Assembly (NCBI GenBank): GCA_023435565.1
Contig: JAEYRN010000030.1
Span: 1-64,000, forward strand
Origin: Bacillota bacterium
GTDB lineage: Bacteria > Bacillota > UBA4882 > UBA8346
Reading direction: 5' to 3'
Length of the DNA stretch: 64,000 nt
The notes below the pieces were generated by a model. The model was not told the origin of the DNA and did no database searches. It was given only the letters and a program-made list of their open reading frames with translations. How positions within the stretch are numbered: position 1 is the stretch's first letter; each line of letters opens with the position of its first letter. Both the position numbers and the translations under genes were made by a program. Below are positions 1-9,662 of this stretch, piece by piece.

Positions 1-2132
1 TCCAGATATTCGATTTCCAGCTTCACCTCGGGATGGACCTTTTGGACGGGTTCGCCTGCGATCAGTTCAAAGCTTGTCCTCAAGATCTCATGCCGGTTGA
101 TTATGCTGTTTATGGCTTGTTCAAACCATTCCCGGTCCAGTTGCCCTTCGATGGTCACGACTATTGGAGTATTATAGGCAGTACTTTCTTTGCCTTCCAA
201 TTGGTTTAGAATATACATCCTTCTTTGGGCGGCAGACACCGGGTAATATTCCCGTTCAAGCCCTAATTCAATGGCGAAAAAGTTTTTACGATCCGTCTCC
301 GAAATATACTTAGCCAGCTCTTGAATGGTAGGTGATTGAAATATCTTACGTAAAGAGATTTCAACGTTAAATTCCTTATGGATTTGCGAAACCAGATTTG
401 CCGCTTTTAAAGAATGTCCGCCGCGATTAAAAAAGTTATCGCGGATGCCAATGCTACCGGTTCGCAATACATCCCGCCATATATTCGCCAGTTTCGTTTC
501 CGTTTCATTCCGGGGCGCCTCATAATCGGCATATACTATCAAATCTTCATCCAGCTCCGGTAGCGCCAATCGGTCAATTTTACCGTTCGGTGTTAAGGGC
601 AATTCTTCAAGAACTATTAAATGCGTCGGTATCATGTAATCCGGAAACCTCACGCGCAACTGTTTCTTAATCTCTTCCGCTGAAATTGCCCTGTCCTTCA
701 AAGGCACATAGTACCCTATTAGTATGCTTTCTCCGTCGATATTTCTTTTGGTGACAATTGCGCTTTGCTTGATCCCATCCAAACTTGCCAATCCGTTCTC
801 GATCTCACTTAACTCAATCCGAAAACCCCGAATCTTTACCTGCTGGTCTTTGCGACCAATAAATTCCAAAGTCCCGTCCGGTAATAACCGGCCCCAGTCA
901 CCGCTTCGATAAACAGTCCCTTTTCCCTTAACGGGATCATTCGTAAATACTTCCCGTGTTTTATCCTCTAGCCTCCAGTATCCCGGAGAAATATAATCGC
1001 TCCGATATACTAGTTCACCGCTGCTATAAATCCCGGTTTCTTGTTTATCTTCATTTAATAAATATATTTCCACTCCCGGCACCGAATATCCAATAGGGAT
1101 CAAGGATCTGCTAATTTCGGTTTCCCGACTCAATAAGTAAGCAGTGGCGATCAAAATTTCCGAAGCGCCAAACAAGTTGACCAGGATACAATCATCCCGA
1201 AAATGTTCCCTATACCGTTCCACATCGAGTTGTTGGACTGCTTCTCCACCAAGAACCACCATCCGTATTTCCGGTAAACGCTCATTTTTAGATAAAACAT
1301 CCATACAATACCGGTAAATTGTGGGTACCGAATGATAAATGGTGATTCGCTCTTCATTTAACCATCGGACCATTTTTACCATATCGCCCGAATACTTTAC
1401 ATCATATGGATAGATTGCCGCCCCACTGAATAAAGTACTAAAGATGTCGATAACCGCTACCGTATGACTATATGAGGTAAACAACGCTAAACGATCCTGT
1501 TGGTTCAAATGTAGCAGATTGATGAATTCCCCGGCGAACTTTAAAATATTCCGGTGGGTCTGAGTAACTCCCTTCGGATTGCCGGTGCTACCTGAAGTAT
1601 ATATGATGTATGCCAATGCTTCCGGTTTGATTTCAACGACGGGGTTGTTTTCCGGCGCTTCCAGATTGTCCACATTAATAATATGTATTTCATTGTCCGG
1701 GTTCTTTAGAGTTTCAAACAGCGGCATATTGGTATTATTTGTAATAATCCATATGGCTTGCGAATCATCAAGCATATATTTGAGTCGTTCCGACGGATAA
1801 TCCGGGTCAAGAGGCACATAAATACTCCCGGCTTTTAAAACCCCTAATATAGCCGCAATCATTTCCGCGTCGTGCTCAAATAACAAAGCTACGGTTTGAC
1901 CGGTGGCTGCTTGGTTAATCAGAGTCCAAGCAATTCGATTAGCCTTAGTATTTAATTCCTGATAAGTCCAGGTTTCCTTCTCTGTTTTAACCGCTACTCG
2001 ACCACTATGTTTGAATACTAGAGTCTCAAAATATGTGCCGATAGAATACTCCATCGCTGTTTTTGATAACGGTTCATAGGCCGCCGCTGAAATTACCGAT
2101 TGACTGCTGATTCTTTTACCAAGTCCAATCAT
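1..2132 (-). CDS. Nonribosomal peptide synthetase, A-PCP-C..., 3' part outside window
   Basis: The gene starts at ATG 2132 (AGGTGA 9 bases upstream) and stays open to the left edge (710 codons). The protein begins directly with an adenylation domain: A3 YTSGSTGNPKG, A7 YRSGDWGRL, A8 GRKDQQVKIRGFRIE and A10 PNGKIDR (about 570-595) are visible. A carrier domain follows with GGHSLKA (phosphopantetheine serine codon at 411-413), then a condensation domain with SAAQRRMYILNQ before the edge. Starting with A means this is probably a loading module. In the A4 region the Asp that normally binds the alpha-amino group is replaced by Thr (codon 1461-1463, context YSHTVAVIDIF), so a substrate without an alpha-amino group, such as an aryl acid, is likely. 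It lies 65 bases downstream of the DHQ-synthase-like gene and probably in the same operon. The specific substrate is inference. Confidence 0.93.
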   Translation of the reverse strand, partial: MIGLGKRISSQSVISAAAYEPLSKTAMEYSIGTYFETLVFKHSGRVAVKTEKETWTYQELNTKANRIAWTLINQAATGQTVALLFEHDAEMIAAILGVLKAGSIYVPLDPDYPSERLKYMLDDSQAIWIITNNTNMPLFETLKNPDNEIHIINVDNLEAPENNPVVEIKPEALAYIIYTSGSTGNPKGVTQTHRNILKFAGEFINLLHLNQQDRLALFTSYSHTVAVIDIFSTLFSGAAIYPYDVKYSGDMVKMVRWLNEERITIYHSVPTIYRYCMDVLSKNERLPEIRMVVLGGEAVQQLDVERYREHFRDDCILVNLFGASEILIATAYLLSRETEISRSLIPIGYSVPGVEIYLLNEDKQETGIYSSGELVYRSDYISPGYWRLEDKTREVFTNDPVKGKGTVYRSGDWGRLLPDGTLEFIGRKDQQVKIRGFRIELSEIENGLASLDGIKQSAIVTKRNIDGESILIGYYVPLKDRAISAEEIKKQLRVRFPDYMIPTHLIVLEELPLTPNGKIDRLALPELDEDLIVYADYEAPRNETETKLANIWRDVLRTGSIGIRDNFFNRGGHSLKAANLVSQIHKEFNVEISLRKIFQSPTIQELAKYISETDRKNFFAIELGLEREYYPVSAAQRRMYILNQLEGKESTAYNTPIVVTIEGQLDREWFEQAINSIINRHEILRTSFELIAGEPVQKVHPEVKLEIEYL

Positions 2133-2197
2133 TATGTATAGTCACCTTTTTCTGTAATACTAGGAGATTATTACGGTTTCAAAAGTAATTATAATAG

Positions 2198-3334
2198 TTA
2201 AACCTCTTTAATTGTCTCATCAATTCTCAATCCCACGTGCCGTCCAGGTTGGTCCAAAAACCCCAACAGCTTATCATTTATCTTAACTTCACTTGAGGGC
2301 CGTATTTCGCCTTTCGAACCAAACATCCGTACATGCCAATCATCTTGAATAAATGTATTTATACTGACACCCTCTATTTCACACTCAATTAATAATAATG
2401 GCCTTGATTCGATCTTAAGTCTGCCGACGGTTACTACTCTTGCTTTACCTTTTGAATTAACCGCCAGTACTTTATCCCCAGCCCGCAAATCCGAAAGATA
2501 TACTACCCTATCATCCGGTCCCCATACATACAGATGAATTCCTCCAGCATTGACACGAAAAACACGCAAATTCATATATGGTAAAAAATGGGTTTCAGAA
2601 CAAGTCAATAAACCACCGCTTGATGTTGAACCAAGAATAATTCCTTCATCTTGGGTTAATTCGGAAGTAGTATCAATACATACCCTCGTTCCCATACCTG
2701 CCGGTGTAATGTTTTTTACTATTGCTTCCTTTAATCCAAGCTGAATTTGATTGAACCGTTGTATAATCTTGTCTAAAGATATGATTTCCTTAATATTACG
2801 CGTTGTTAATACCAAACCATCAGCCCCGGCTTCCATTGTCATTAAGCTTACCTCACCATCCCTGGCCTCTTTAACTTTTTTATATATCCTGCAGGATGAT
2901 CTTTGAGAAGTAGCGAGAATTAGTTCTAAAGGGATATTGGTGGGGTCCTTAAATTCGATAATTATTAACTCGTTATCCATTACTAATTGCACTGCTTTTT
3001 CAAGGGTTGGTTTATCGTCAATCCGAATCATTAATCCAACTTTTGGTGATGAATCCTTTTTAAATTGTTTTAATAGTTCGATATTTTCAGTAATTAAATA
3101 ATCTGTTTTAGAAAAAAGATAATTGTTTTCTTGAAGTAATTTAATATCATTTAATGAAGCAATTATCACCGCCAATTTTATTCGTTGCGGTAATTTCAAA
3201 TCGGTTAAAATTTTAATATCATTGATATTAATCAAAAGAATATGATAATTCAATTGACATACTTTATCGATTATATTTGGAGTTGTATCTTTGGTGATTT
3301 CAAACCAAACTTTTTTTTCTTGGTTATATTTCAT
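2198..3334 (-). CDS. 3-dehydroquinate synthase II-like enzyme (GriH-like candidate)
   Basis: The protein of 378 residues belongs to the archaeal-type 3-dehydroquinate synthase (DHQS II) family. Family motifs seen are FKDPTNIPLELILA, GADGLVLTTRN, GTRVCID, LGSTSSGGLL and FRVNAGGIHLYV. I chose ATG 3334 because GGAGAT lies 6 bases before it; the frame is open further to a TTG at 3397. In archaea this enzyme makes dehydroquinate from an amino-deoxy-heptulosonate; the Streptomyces relative GriH closes the ring of a C7N precursor to give 3-amino-4-hydroxybenzoate. It follows the matching aldolase (3407-4198) and precedes an NRPS, which favours the GriH-like role. A shikimate-pathway role cannot be excluded from sequence alone. 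Confidence 0.85.
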   Translation of the reverse strand: MKYNQEKKVWFEITKDTTPNIIDKVCQLNYHILLININDIKILTDLKLPQRIKLAVIIASLNDIKLLQENNYLFSKTDYLITENIELLKQFKKDSSPKVGLMIRIDDKPTLEKAVQLVMDNELIIIEFKDPTNIPLELILATSQRSSCRIYKKVKEARDGEVSLMTMEAGADGLVLTTRNIKEIISLDKIIQRFNQIQLGLKEAIVKNITPAGMGTRVCIDTTSELTQDEGIILGSTSSGGLLTCSETHFLPYMNLRVFRVNAGGIHLYVWGPDDRVVYLSDLRAGDKVLAVNSKGKARVVTVGRLKIESRPLLLIECEIEGVSINTFIQDDWHVRMFGSKGEIRPSSEVKINDKLLGFLDQPGRHVGLRIDETIKEV

Positions 3335-3406
3335 GGTATTATCTCCAATGTTATCTGTTTTATCTACCTTAATGATAAACCTTTCAAGGATTCCCAAAAG
3401 CTTGAT

Positions 3407-4198
3407 TTAGCCAACACTAAAACTTTTTGATTTTTTCATTTCTTCCGAGTTTTTATTAATTGCTTCATCAATAGTTGCAATATAATCGGTAATATTGTTT
3501 CGTTGAAATATGTTACGGCCGATAGCTACACCAGCAGCGCCGGCATCTATGGCATCCTTGACATTATTAATAAACATGGAACTATCGGTATTGTAATCAC
3601 CACCTGCAACTAAAACAGGAATATTTACTCCATTAACAATCCGTTGAAAAGATTCGTGATCGCCGGTATAATTGATTTTTACCATATCGGCTCCAATCTC
3701 CATGGCAATTCTAGCTGCAGCCATATAAAATTCAACATTTTTTTCATCATTCTCATTTCCACGAGGATAAACCATTGCTAGTAACGGCATTCCCCATTTT
3801 TGACATTCTTTAGATACCTCACCAAAATCACAAAGCATTTGATAATCATAATCGTTGCCTATATTTATATGAATTGAGACCGCATCTACTCCTAATTGAA
3901 GGGCTTCTTCAACACAGGTAACCAATACTTTTCTTTCTTTATTGGGACTAAAATGACTTGAGGCATTTAAATGTAAGATTACTCCTAAGTCACTATTTCT
4001 TTTTAAAATATCCTTACAATTAATAATATTGCCTTTATGGAGAATAATTGCATTGGCTTTAGTTGTAATGATGGTTTCAACCGTATCTCGGATATTATTA
4101 ATCCCTCTTATCGGCCCATATGTAACTCCGTGATCGAGCGGTATAATTATTAACTTTTGGTTTTTCCGATAAAGCCGCCGTAATCGTAATTCTTTCAT
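3407..4198 (-). CDS. ADH synthase / GriI-like class I aldolase
   Basis: The 263-residue TIM-barrel aldolase resembles 2-amino-3,7-dideoxy-D-threo-hept-6-ulosonate synthase and GriI, which join aspartate semialdehyde to a C3 or C6 sugar phosphate. PLDHGVTYGP at residues 20-29 is the family signature, Lys174 in ADMVKINYTGD fits the Schiff-base lysine, and GAAGVAIGRNIFQ near the C-terminus fits the phosphate-binding loop. The start has GGGGGAG just upstream. It is immediately upstream of the DHQS-II-like gene, the same pairing as griI-griH. The family is clear; the exact substrate (dihydroxyacetone phosphate for the 3,4-AHBA route) is inferred from the NRPS context. Confidence 0.86.
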   Translation of the reverse strand: MKELRLRRLYRKNQKLIIIPLDHGVTYGPIRGINNIRDTVETIITTKANAIILHKGNIINCKDILKRNSDLGVILHLNASSHFSPNKERKVLVTCVEEALQLGVDAVSIHINIGNDYDYQMLCDFGEVSKECQKWGMPLLAMVYPRGNENDEKNVEFYMAAARIAMEIGADMVKINYTGDHESFQRIVNGVNIPVLVAGGDYNTDSSMFINNVKDAIDAGAAGVAIGRNIFQRNNITDYIATIDEAINKNSEEMKKSKSFSVG

Positions 4199-4240
4199 TT
4201 TACTCCCCCAAATATGGAAGATAATTTAAACATCTTTTCA

Positions 4241-4957
4241 TTATTTAAAAACTTCAATTAAGGTTTTATTCATAACTTCCACAATCGATTCACCATGATC
4301 ATTAATAAAAAAATGTCCTCCATCATACTCTAAAAGTTTACAGTCTTTATTTGTAAATCTTCGCCATTCACTCATTTCACTCCAAGTTACATCATCTTTA
4401 TTTCCGTAAAAAACCGTTAAATCACAATTCACTTTTTGTTGGATACTACAATGATGATATGAATTAATAATTTGATAATCAGCCCGGATGATCGGTAAAA
4501 AAATGTCTATAAATTCTTTATTATCAATAAATTCAACAGATGTCCCGCCTTTTTTAAAAATTTCATTTAAAAATTCACTATCCGCTAACTCGGACATCGT
4601 CTGATCCTCCGGATCCTTATAATCGGGCGCCCTTCGGCCCGAAAGAAACAAATGTTTTGGAGGCTCTAGATTTGCTTCTTCAATTCGGCGGCATAAATTA
4701 TAAGCGATTAAACTTCCCATACTATGTCCATAAATGGCATAAGGTGAATAATTGATAAAATGTTTAATCTGATGGAATACATCATTGATTACTTCTTTAA
4801 AATCTTTATAAAAAGGTTCTCGATATCTGATACCCCTTCCGGTCAACTCCAGCGGTTGCAATTCAATTAAATGATTGAGATATTTATTCCATTTTGTATA
4901 AAACATTGCGGAACCACCGGCATACGGCAAACAAAATAATTTAATTTTTTTCATCAT
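4241..4957 (-). CDS. Type II thioesterase of an NRPS cluster
   Basis: This 238-residue alpha/beta hydrolase has the GrsT/SrfAD-type pattern: an N-terminal LFCLPYAGGSAMFY, the nucleophile motif YGHSMGS with Ser79, and a C-terminal GGHFFINDH carrying the catalytic His. Proteins of this type remove wrong acyl groups from carrier domains of NRPS or PKS enzymes. It lies between the phosphopantetheinyl transferase and the aldolase gene on the same strand with short gaps, so it should serve the NRPS at the left edge. The length is normal for the family. Confidence 0.93.
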   Translation of the reverse strand: MMKKIKLFCLPYAGGSAMFYTKWNKYLNHLIELQPLELTGRGIRYREPFYKDFKEVINDVFHQIKHFINYSPYAIYGHSMGSLIAYNLCRRIEEANLEPPKHLFLSGRRAPDYKDPEDQTMSELADSEFLNEIFKKGGTSVEFIDNKEFIDIFLPIIRADYQIINSYHHCSIQQKVNCDLTVFYGNKDDVTWSEMSEWRRFTNKDCKLLEYDGGHFFINDHGESIVEVMNKTLIEVFK

Positions 4958-4991
4958 AATATTGTTTTAAAATTGAGCATGAATAATATTT

Positions 4992-5669
4992 TTATAAATA
5001 TATTTCTTTAGCTCTACTTTTAAAATTCAGTCCTCCTTTATTCTCTACTGCGACTGATAAGTAAAAATCCGGCGACGGAACTAATGTATTAAAATACATT
5101 TCGTTATTTTCTAAAATATTGAAACTTTTTAGATCTAATGAAAGTCCCATCCCTTTTGCTTTGATATAAGCTTCTTTCAATGTCCATAATCTATAAGCCG
5201 TATGATTTTTAAAATTGTCCTGAAAATTGAATATATATTGAATTTCTTCCGGAGAAAAAAACCGTTTGGCTATCTCAATCAGATCACCGTCGACTTTTTC
5301 AATATCCACTCCAACTTCATACTCTAGGGTAATAGCACAAGCCACCATACCATTCGAATGTGATAAATTAAATAATATTTGTTTTTCCATTTTACTTCCA
5401 ATATTTTCTCGGAGATATAATTTACCGTAGTTATTCTGGATGAACCAAACATCTTCCGGTTTGATATTTAAATAATATGCCAAAATACTCTTTATTAAGT
5501 AACGACCAGCGAGAAATTCTCTTTTTTTATGTTCTACCTTATAACTGTTATAAACTCGCCTTTCCTCCCCATTAAGAATACTTAAGGGTAATATTGGGGA
5601 TTCAGAACTAATGTTTGGCGTTTTTGTATAATAAATATCTACTATTCCTTTTTGTAAACTATTAAACAT
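4992..5669 (-). CDS. Sfp-type 4'-phosphopantetheinyl transferase
   Basis: The 225-residue protein has the three motifs of the Sfp family: NLSHSNGMVACAI (101-113), VGVDIEK (119-125, magnesium-binding Asp and Glu) and WTLKEAYIKAKGMGLSLDL (162-180). Such enzymes transfer phosphopantetheine from CoA to the serine of carrier domains, here most likely GGHS of the NRPS at the left edge. The gene sits 23 bases downstream of the BtrH-like gene in the same operon. It makes the cluster self-sufficient for carrier activation. Confidence 0.95.
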   Translation of the reverse strand: MFNSLQKGIVDIYYTKTPNISSESPILPLSILNGEERRVYNSYKVEHKKREFLAGRYLIKSILAYYLNIKPEDVWFIQNNYGKLYLRENIGSKMEKQILFNLSHSNGMVACAITLEYEVGVDIEKVDGDLIEIAKRFFSPEEIQYIFNFQDNFKNHTAYRLWTLKEAYIKAKGMGLSLDLKSFNILENNEMYFNTLVPSPDFYLSVAVENKGGLNFKSRAKEIYL

Positions 5670-5692
5670 TCAATCTCCGAAAAAGAAGGGTA

Positions 5693-7282
5693 TTAACTGA
5701 TTTTTTCTAGTGAAATTGAGAATATATGAATATTTTCAATTTCCGGCAATTGTATTCTTTCGATTTCAACTTCCCGACTTAATTCATAACTTACCGCAAA
5801 TAAAGAACGTTCATCTTTGCATTGATTTAAACCCCTGATTTGGCCTTTCCATGCCCTTGTTACCTCAATAACGCCATTATTATACCAATCAGGCAAGTGT
5901 AAAAGGATATTTTCAATTTGTCCATCACTATAGAAAATCCGAACCTGTCCAAACCCCTCTCCCCATTCAGAGCAACCTAAAAACATTATTCTTTGATAAT
6001 ATCCTTCAGGTATCTTTATTAGCTGATCCCGGCACGATATATTATCAAAACCATTGTTACTTGAAAGAAAAAACTTCATTCCATCAATAACAAACATATT
6101 ATTATCCGGTAAACCGTAACCTAAGAAGAATTCTCCTTGACCGGTAAAGTCAGCCCCGTCATCATTAGATTCATTAAAAGCAAATGCTTTATTGTTCAAA
6201 TGATCAGCCACATCAATAAAAACTATCTTATCATTACAAATTACAGTATTTGGAAAGGTTTCCATACGTCTAAAAAATTTCTTACCTATTATGTCAAAAT
6301 TGCAATTTATGACTTTATTAATCAGTAATTCTTCATTATTAGCGATTTCACTAATTTTATTTGCAATTTTTAATTGTAATTTCTGCAATTTATCACTGCC
6401 TAGTTCTTGAATATAGTATGATTTATTTAGCAGGTTCCATATTGAATTCCATTCTCCGCCGATCCACAAAAATTCCATCGCCAAATTATTTAAGTAATCG
6501 TTATTTGTCTTTGTTCCAATATAGTTTAGGGTTGAGGAAAGTAGTTTTCGAGCACGCAACACTTCCATAATATTGAACAACAAAGGAACATAATAGGGAT
6601 TATTAATACTGCCTTTTTCGAGATTAAGGTCAAGTTTTATTCTGATACATTCAGCTAAATTTCGCATCGAATCAAATGCTTTTTCTCGATTCACCATACT
6701 CTTTTTAAAATTTGATAAAAAATCTTTTAAAGTCACTTGTTTTTTTTCATTACCTACAACTGAAAAAAAAAACAATGTATAACCACTATCTTTCGTATCC
6801 AATTTACTCTCTAAAAAATTTACCATTGGAATTGGTTTAATGTCTAATATATTGTTATGAATATCTAAATAAAGAAAAGTATCTTTTTCATACCCGATAA
6901 TTAAAATAAAACCGCTAATCGGGTTCTGATCCCAATTGAACCACGGAAGATATTGTTTCTTTAACAAAACGGCAACAGGCATTTCTTTTTGTAACTCACT
7001 AATTATCTTATCAACAACATCAATATGTTTTACTTGCCAAACATTAATATTAATTCCATGATAATGCCTATATAGCTCAAACATATCCGCATCATTAAAA
7101 CCGGCTGTAATTCTATTTCCGATAACTCCAGGGTTGTTGGGATCTTCCTTAAGAAAATCAAATCCCCACATTCTACAAAACATCATTTCATAGTTCCTGT
7201 TTAACCAGGTTGAAACTGACGCTGCTGCGCTTTCAATACAAAACATCGAAGTTGTCTTAATCAGTTTAATATCTAATAACAT
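5693..7282 (-). CDS. BtrH-N-like (papain-fold) biosynthesis protein
   Basis: This 529-residue protein has an N-terminal part that resembles the BtrH N-terminal / C39-like papain fold: a possible nucleophile Cys in MFCIESAAAS (about residue 15), then PVAVLLKKQYLPW and GFILIIGYE followed by YLDI. In BtrH-like proteins a His usually stands before the hydrophobic strand; here that place reads ISGFILIIG, so the catalytic His may be missing or displaced. BtrH moves an acyl group from a carrier protein to an aminoglycoside, so an acyl-transfer or release role in this cluster is plausible. The C-terminal half (about 230-529) is not recognised. The assignment is by pattern only and is moderate. Confidence 0.6.
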   Translation of the reverse strand: MLLDIKLIKTTSMFCIESAAASVSTWLNRNYEMMFCRMWGFDFLKEDPNNPGVIGNRITAGFNDADMFELYRHYHGININVWQVKHIDVVDKIISELQKEMPVAVLLKKQYLPWFNWDQNPISGFILIIGYEKDTFLYLDIHNNILDIKPIPMVNFLESKLDTKDSGYTLFFFSVVGNEKKQVTLKDFLSNFKKSMVNREKAFDSMRNLAECIRIKLDLNLEKGSINNPYYVPLLFNIMEVLRARKLLSSTLNYIGTKTNNDYLNNLAMEFLWIGGEWNSIWNLLNKSYYIQELGSDKLQKLQLKIANKISEIANNEELLINKVINCNFDIIGKKFFRRMETFPNTVICNDKIVFIDVADHLNNKAFAFNESNDDGADFTGQGEFFLGYGLPDNNMFVIDGMKFFLSSNNGFDNISCRDQLIKIPEGYYQRIMFLGCSEWGEGFGQVRIFYSDGQIENILLHLPDWYNNGVIEVTRAWKGQIRGLNQCKDERSLFAVSYELSREVEIERIQLPEIENIHIFSISLEKIS

Positions 7283-7329
7283 GAGATATTTTCCTTTTGC
7301 TTATATGAAACATGCCCTATAGCTTAATC

Positions 7330-8568
7330 TCAGCTTTTAAAATGTTTTACCGCGCTATTTATAACCTCTACCACAAAATCAACATCTTCAAATGATATTC
7401 TTGGATTAATTGGCAAGTTTATTTGCTCTTCGAACCAAACCCTTTCACATACCGGACATTCGCCATATTGGTGCCCCAAATAGCGCATATAATCAGAAAG
7501 ATGAACCGGGAAAAACCTCGGAATAATTTGTATTCCTTTATTTTCTAAATAATAAATGAACTCATTTTTATCGCATTTAACAACATTTGTATCCAAAAAG
7601 CACGGATAAAGATGCCATACATTTTTTGCTTTAGATGTAGTCTTTGGAACCCGGATACCTTTAATTCCAGATAGACCTTCCGTATAACGCTCCGCGATTT
7701 TCTTTCTAATTCCATTAAATTCATCCAGCTTTCTTAATTGAACTGAGCCTACTGCAGCCTGGACCTCACTCATCCGAAAATTATTACCCCATTCATCAAT
7801 TCTAATAAAATCATGGGTGAAAGATTCTCCCGAATGGTCATAAACAGAGGGATGCAGAGAATTGTAATTTCCTATTTTATAACTTTCTCGTTCCTTTTTC
7901 TCGCCAATTACATCCATTTCTCTAAGTCTTATTGCCTCTTTCATATAATCAGGATTATTAGTGGTTATCATTCCTCCTTCTCCTAGGGTATTTATATTCT
8001 TTAAGGAATGAAAGGAGAAACATGTAATATCTGCAATAGATCCTACTTTTTTACCGTCATACACAGCTCCGGGAGCATGTGCGGCATCATCAACAACCGG
8101 TATATTATAAGTTCGTGCAATTTTCATGACCTTATCAAATTCAACAGGATTTCCACCGTAATCCATAACATAAATAGCTCTTGTCTTCGGTGTGATTAAA
8201 TTTTCGATTTTAGAAGGATCAATATTTAGAGTTTCCGGATCGATATCCGCAAACTTGATTTGTACGCCGCGACTTAAAGCGCTAATATACGTGGCTCTGA
8301 AAGTTTGGGGTGTTCCGATAATTTCATCTCCAGCCGTTAACCGTAATAATTGGCAGGTAAGGTATAAGGCTGAAGTAGCTGATGTTGTAGAAATTGCATA
8401 GTTAACTCCACAATATTTTGCAAATTCACTTTCGAATTTATTTCTTCGAGGCCCATATGCTAAGGTTTCTGATGTCAATAACACTTTTTCAATTTCATTT
8501 ACTTCCTCTTGGCCAATATAACTTCCAATCCCATATTCTCTAACTCTATATTCCTTAATAAGTGACAT
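7330..8568 (-). CDS. DegT/DnrJ/EryC1/StrS-family PLP aminotransferase
   Basis: A 412-residue PLP enzyme of the DegT family. Seen are SATSALYL (cofactor phosphate region, 63-70), VVDDAAHAPGA (158-168, the Asp/His pair over the cofactor) and SFHSLKNINTLGEGG with the internal aldimine Lys190. Members transaminate keto-sugars or act as AHBA synthases. Here it lies in an NRPS operon with two radical SAM enzymes, so it may aminate a sugar or keto intermediate of the product. The pair CPVC in HQYGECPVCERVW near residue 363 is unusual for the family and may bind metal. The substrate cannot be read from the sequence. Confidence 0.9.
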   Translation of the reverse strand: MSLIKEYRVREYGIGSYIGQEEVNEIEKVLLTSETLAYGPRRNKFESEFAKYCGVNYAISTTSATSALYLTCQLLRLTAGDEIIGTPQTFRATYISALSRGVQIKFADIDPETLNIDPSKIENLITPKTRAIYVMDYGGNPVEFDKVMKIARTYNIPVVDDAAHAPGAVYDGKKVGSIADITCFSFHSLKNINTLGEGGMITTNNPDYMKEAIRLREMDVIGEKKERESYKIGNYNSLHPSVYDHSGESFTHDFIRIDEWGNNFRMSEVQAAVGSVQLRKLDEFNGIRKKIAERYTEGLSGIKGIRVPKTTSKAKNVWHLYPCFLDTNVVKCDKNEFIYYLENKGIQIIPRFFPVHLSDYMRYLGHQYGECPVCERVWFEEQINLPINPRISFEDVDFVVEVINSAVKHFKS

Positions 8569-8687
8569 ATATAATCCCTTTCTATCTATAAAATGCTATT
8601 GTTGCTTGTCGATTAGGAGATTGACATGGACGACTACCTATCAATAAACTCTCTTGCGCATTTTTATCCCTATATTTAAAATTATGT

Positions 8688-9662
8688 TTAACTATATGAC
8701 GAAGCTGCATAACATGCGGATAAACAACCTTTACACCGCTTATTTATTGCTTTGTCACAAAAAAATTGATAATCGTTATTATGTACAATATCCAATATCG
8801 ATGTCTGGGTTATATCTCCTACGCATACAGGTTCGCCCCAACAGGGATATACTTTTCCAGAAGCATCTACGGCACATGAGTCAAGAGGCTCATGACATCC
8901 ATATTCGGGTATTAGACGATCACCCGCAAAATAATTTGGTATTCTTATTAAAAAACTCTCAGGTAAGTAATCAATATTTTTAAATTTTATGTATTCGATA
9001 ATCTTATTAAATTCTTCCACTAAAAACGGCATTTCTTTTGACGTTATTTCAAATATGTCTTTACGTTGTTCATAGTTTTTGGGTTGAAGCATCTCTCTTT
9101 GAAATGGACTAAATGAAATAGCTTTGATTCCCATATCCTCATAAAGAAATTTTACAAATTGCAATAGTTGTTCAAAATTATACTTTGAAACAGTTATTCC
9201 AACTCTAATAGCATCCATTTGGTGCTCATATTTCCGAAATTCAGTTATCGCTGAAACTGCTTTCCGAAAGTGTCCATTGCCCCTCATGGTATTGTTTAGT
9301 TCTTCAAATCCCTCTAACGAAATTGTTACTTCATTCAGTCCGGCACCTACCAATAATTCAACTTCTTTCCCTTCCATGAGAGTACCATTTGACATTAAAT
9401 CGGTTTTTATACTTAAGTCAGTTGCATGCTTAATAATTTCAAAAATATCTTTTCGAATCATAGGCTCTCCACCGGAAAGTTCGAGCCTTTTTAGTCCGAT
9501 TGTATGAGCATCGTCGATGAAGCTTATTATTTGAGAAAATGACAATTCCTTTTCATTAATTTTATTTATTGGATAATCACACATCCGGCAATGAAGGTTA
9601 CAATTATTTGTAATACATAGATTTACCCTTGTTAATCTAACCTGATATTTGTTATTGTTCAT
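8688..9662 (-). CDS. Radical SAM protein with SPASM domain
   Basis: I place the start at ATG 9662, which has AGGAG 7 bases upstream and overlaps the preceding gene by 11 bases; a longer frame begins at 9689. From this start the cluster motif CNLHCRMC gives Cys21, Cys25 and Cys28, followed by ELSGGEPMIRKD. The C-terminal Cys-rich region (CHEPLDSC, YPCWGEPVC, RCKGCLSAC) is a SPASM-type domain that binds further iron-sulphur clusters. SPASM enzymes often modify peptides or carrier-bound groups. No precursor peptide gene is visible nearby, so it probably modifies the NRPS product or its building block. Function beyond radical chemistry is unknown. Confidence 0.9.
   Translation of the reverse strand: MNNNKYQVRLTRVNLCITNNCNLHCRMCDYPINKINEKELSFSQIISFIDDAHTIGLKRLELSGGEPMIRKDIFEIIKHATDLSIKTDLMSNGTLMEGKEVELLVGAGLNEVTISLEGFEELNNTMRGNGHFRKAVSAITEFRKYEHQMDAIRVGITVSKYNFEQLLQFVKFLYEDMGIKAISFSPFQREMLQPKNYEQRKDIFEITSKEMPFLVEEFNKIIEYIKFKNIDYLPESFLIRIPNYFAGDRLIPEYGCHEPLDSCAVDASGKVYPCWGEPVCVGDITQTSILDIVHNNDYQFFCDKAINKRCKGCLSACYAASSYS

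Noticed and set aside
2198..4198. DHQS II and aldolase as an ordinary archaeal-type shikimate route
   Set aside because: Both sit inside an NRPS operon with PPTase and thioesterase; a secondary-metabolite role is more likely, although this is not proven.
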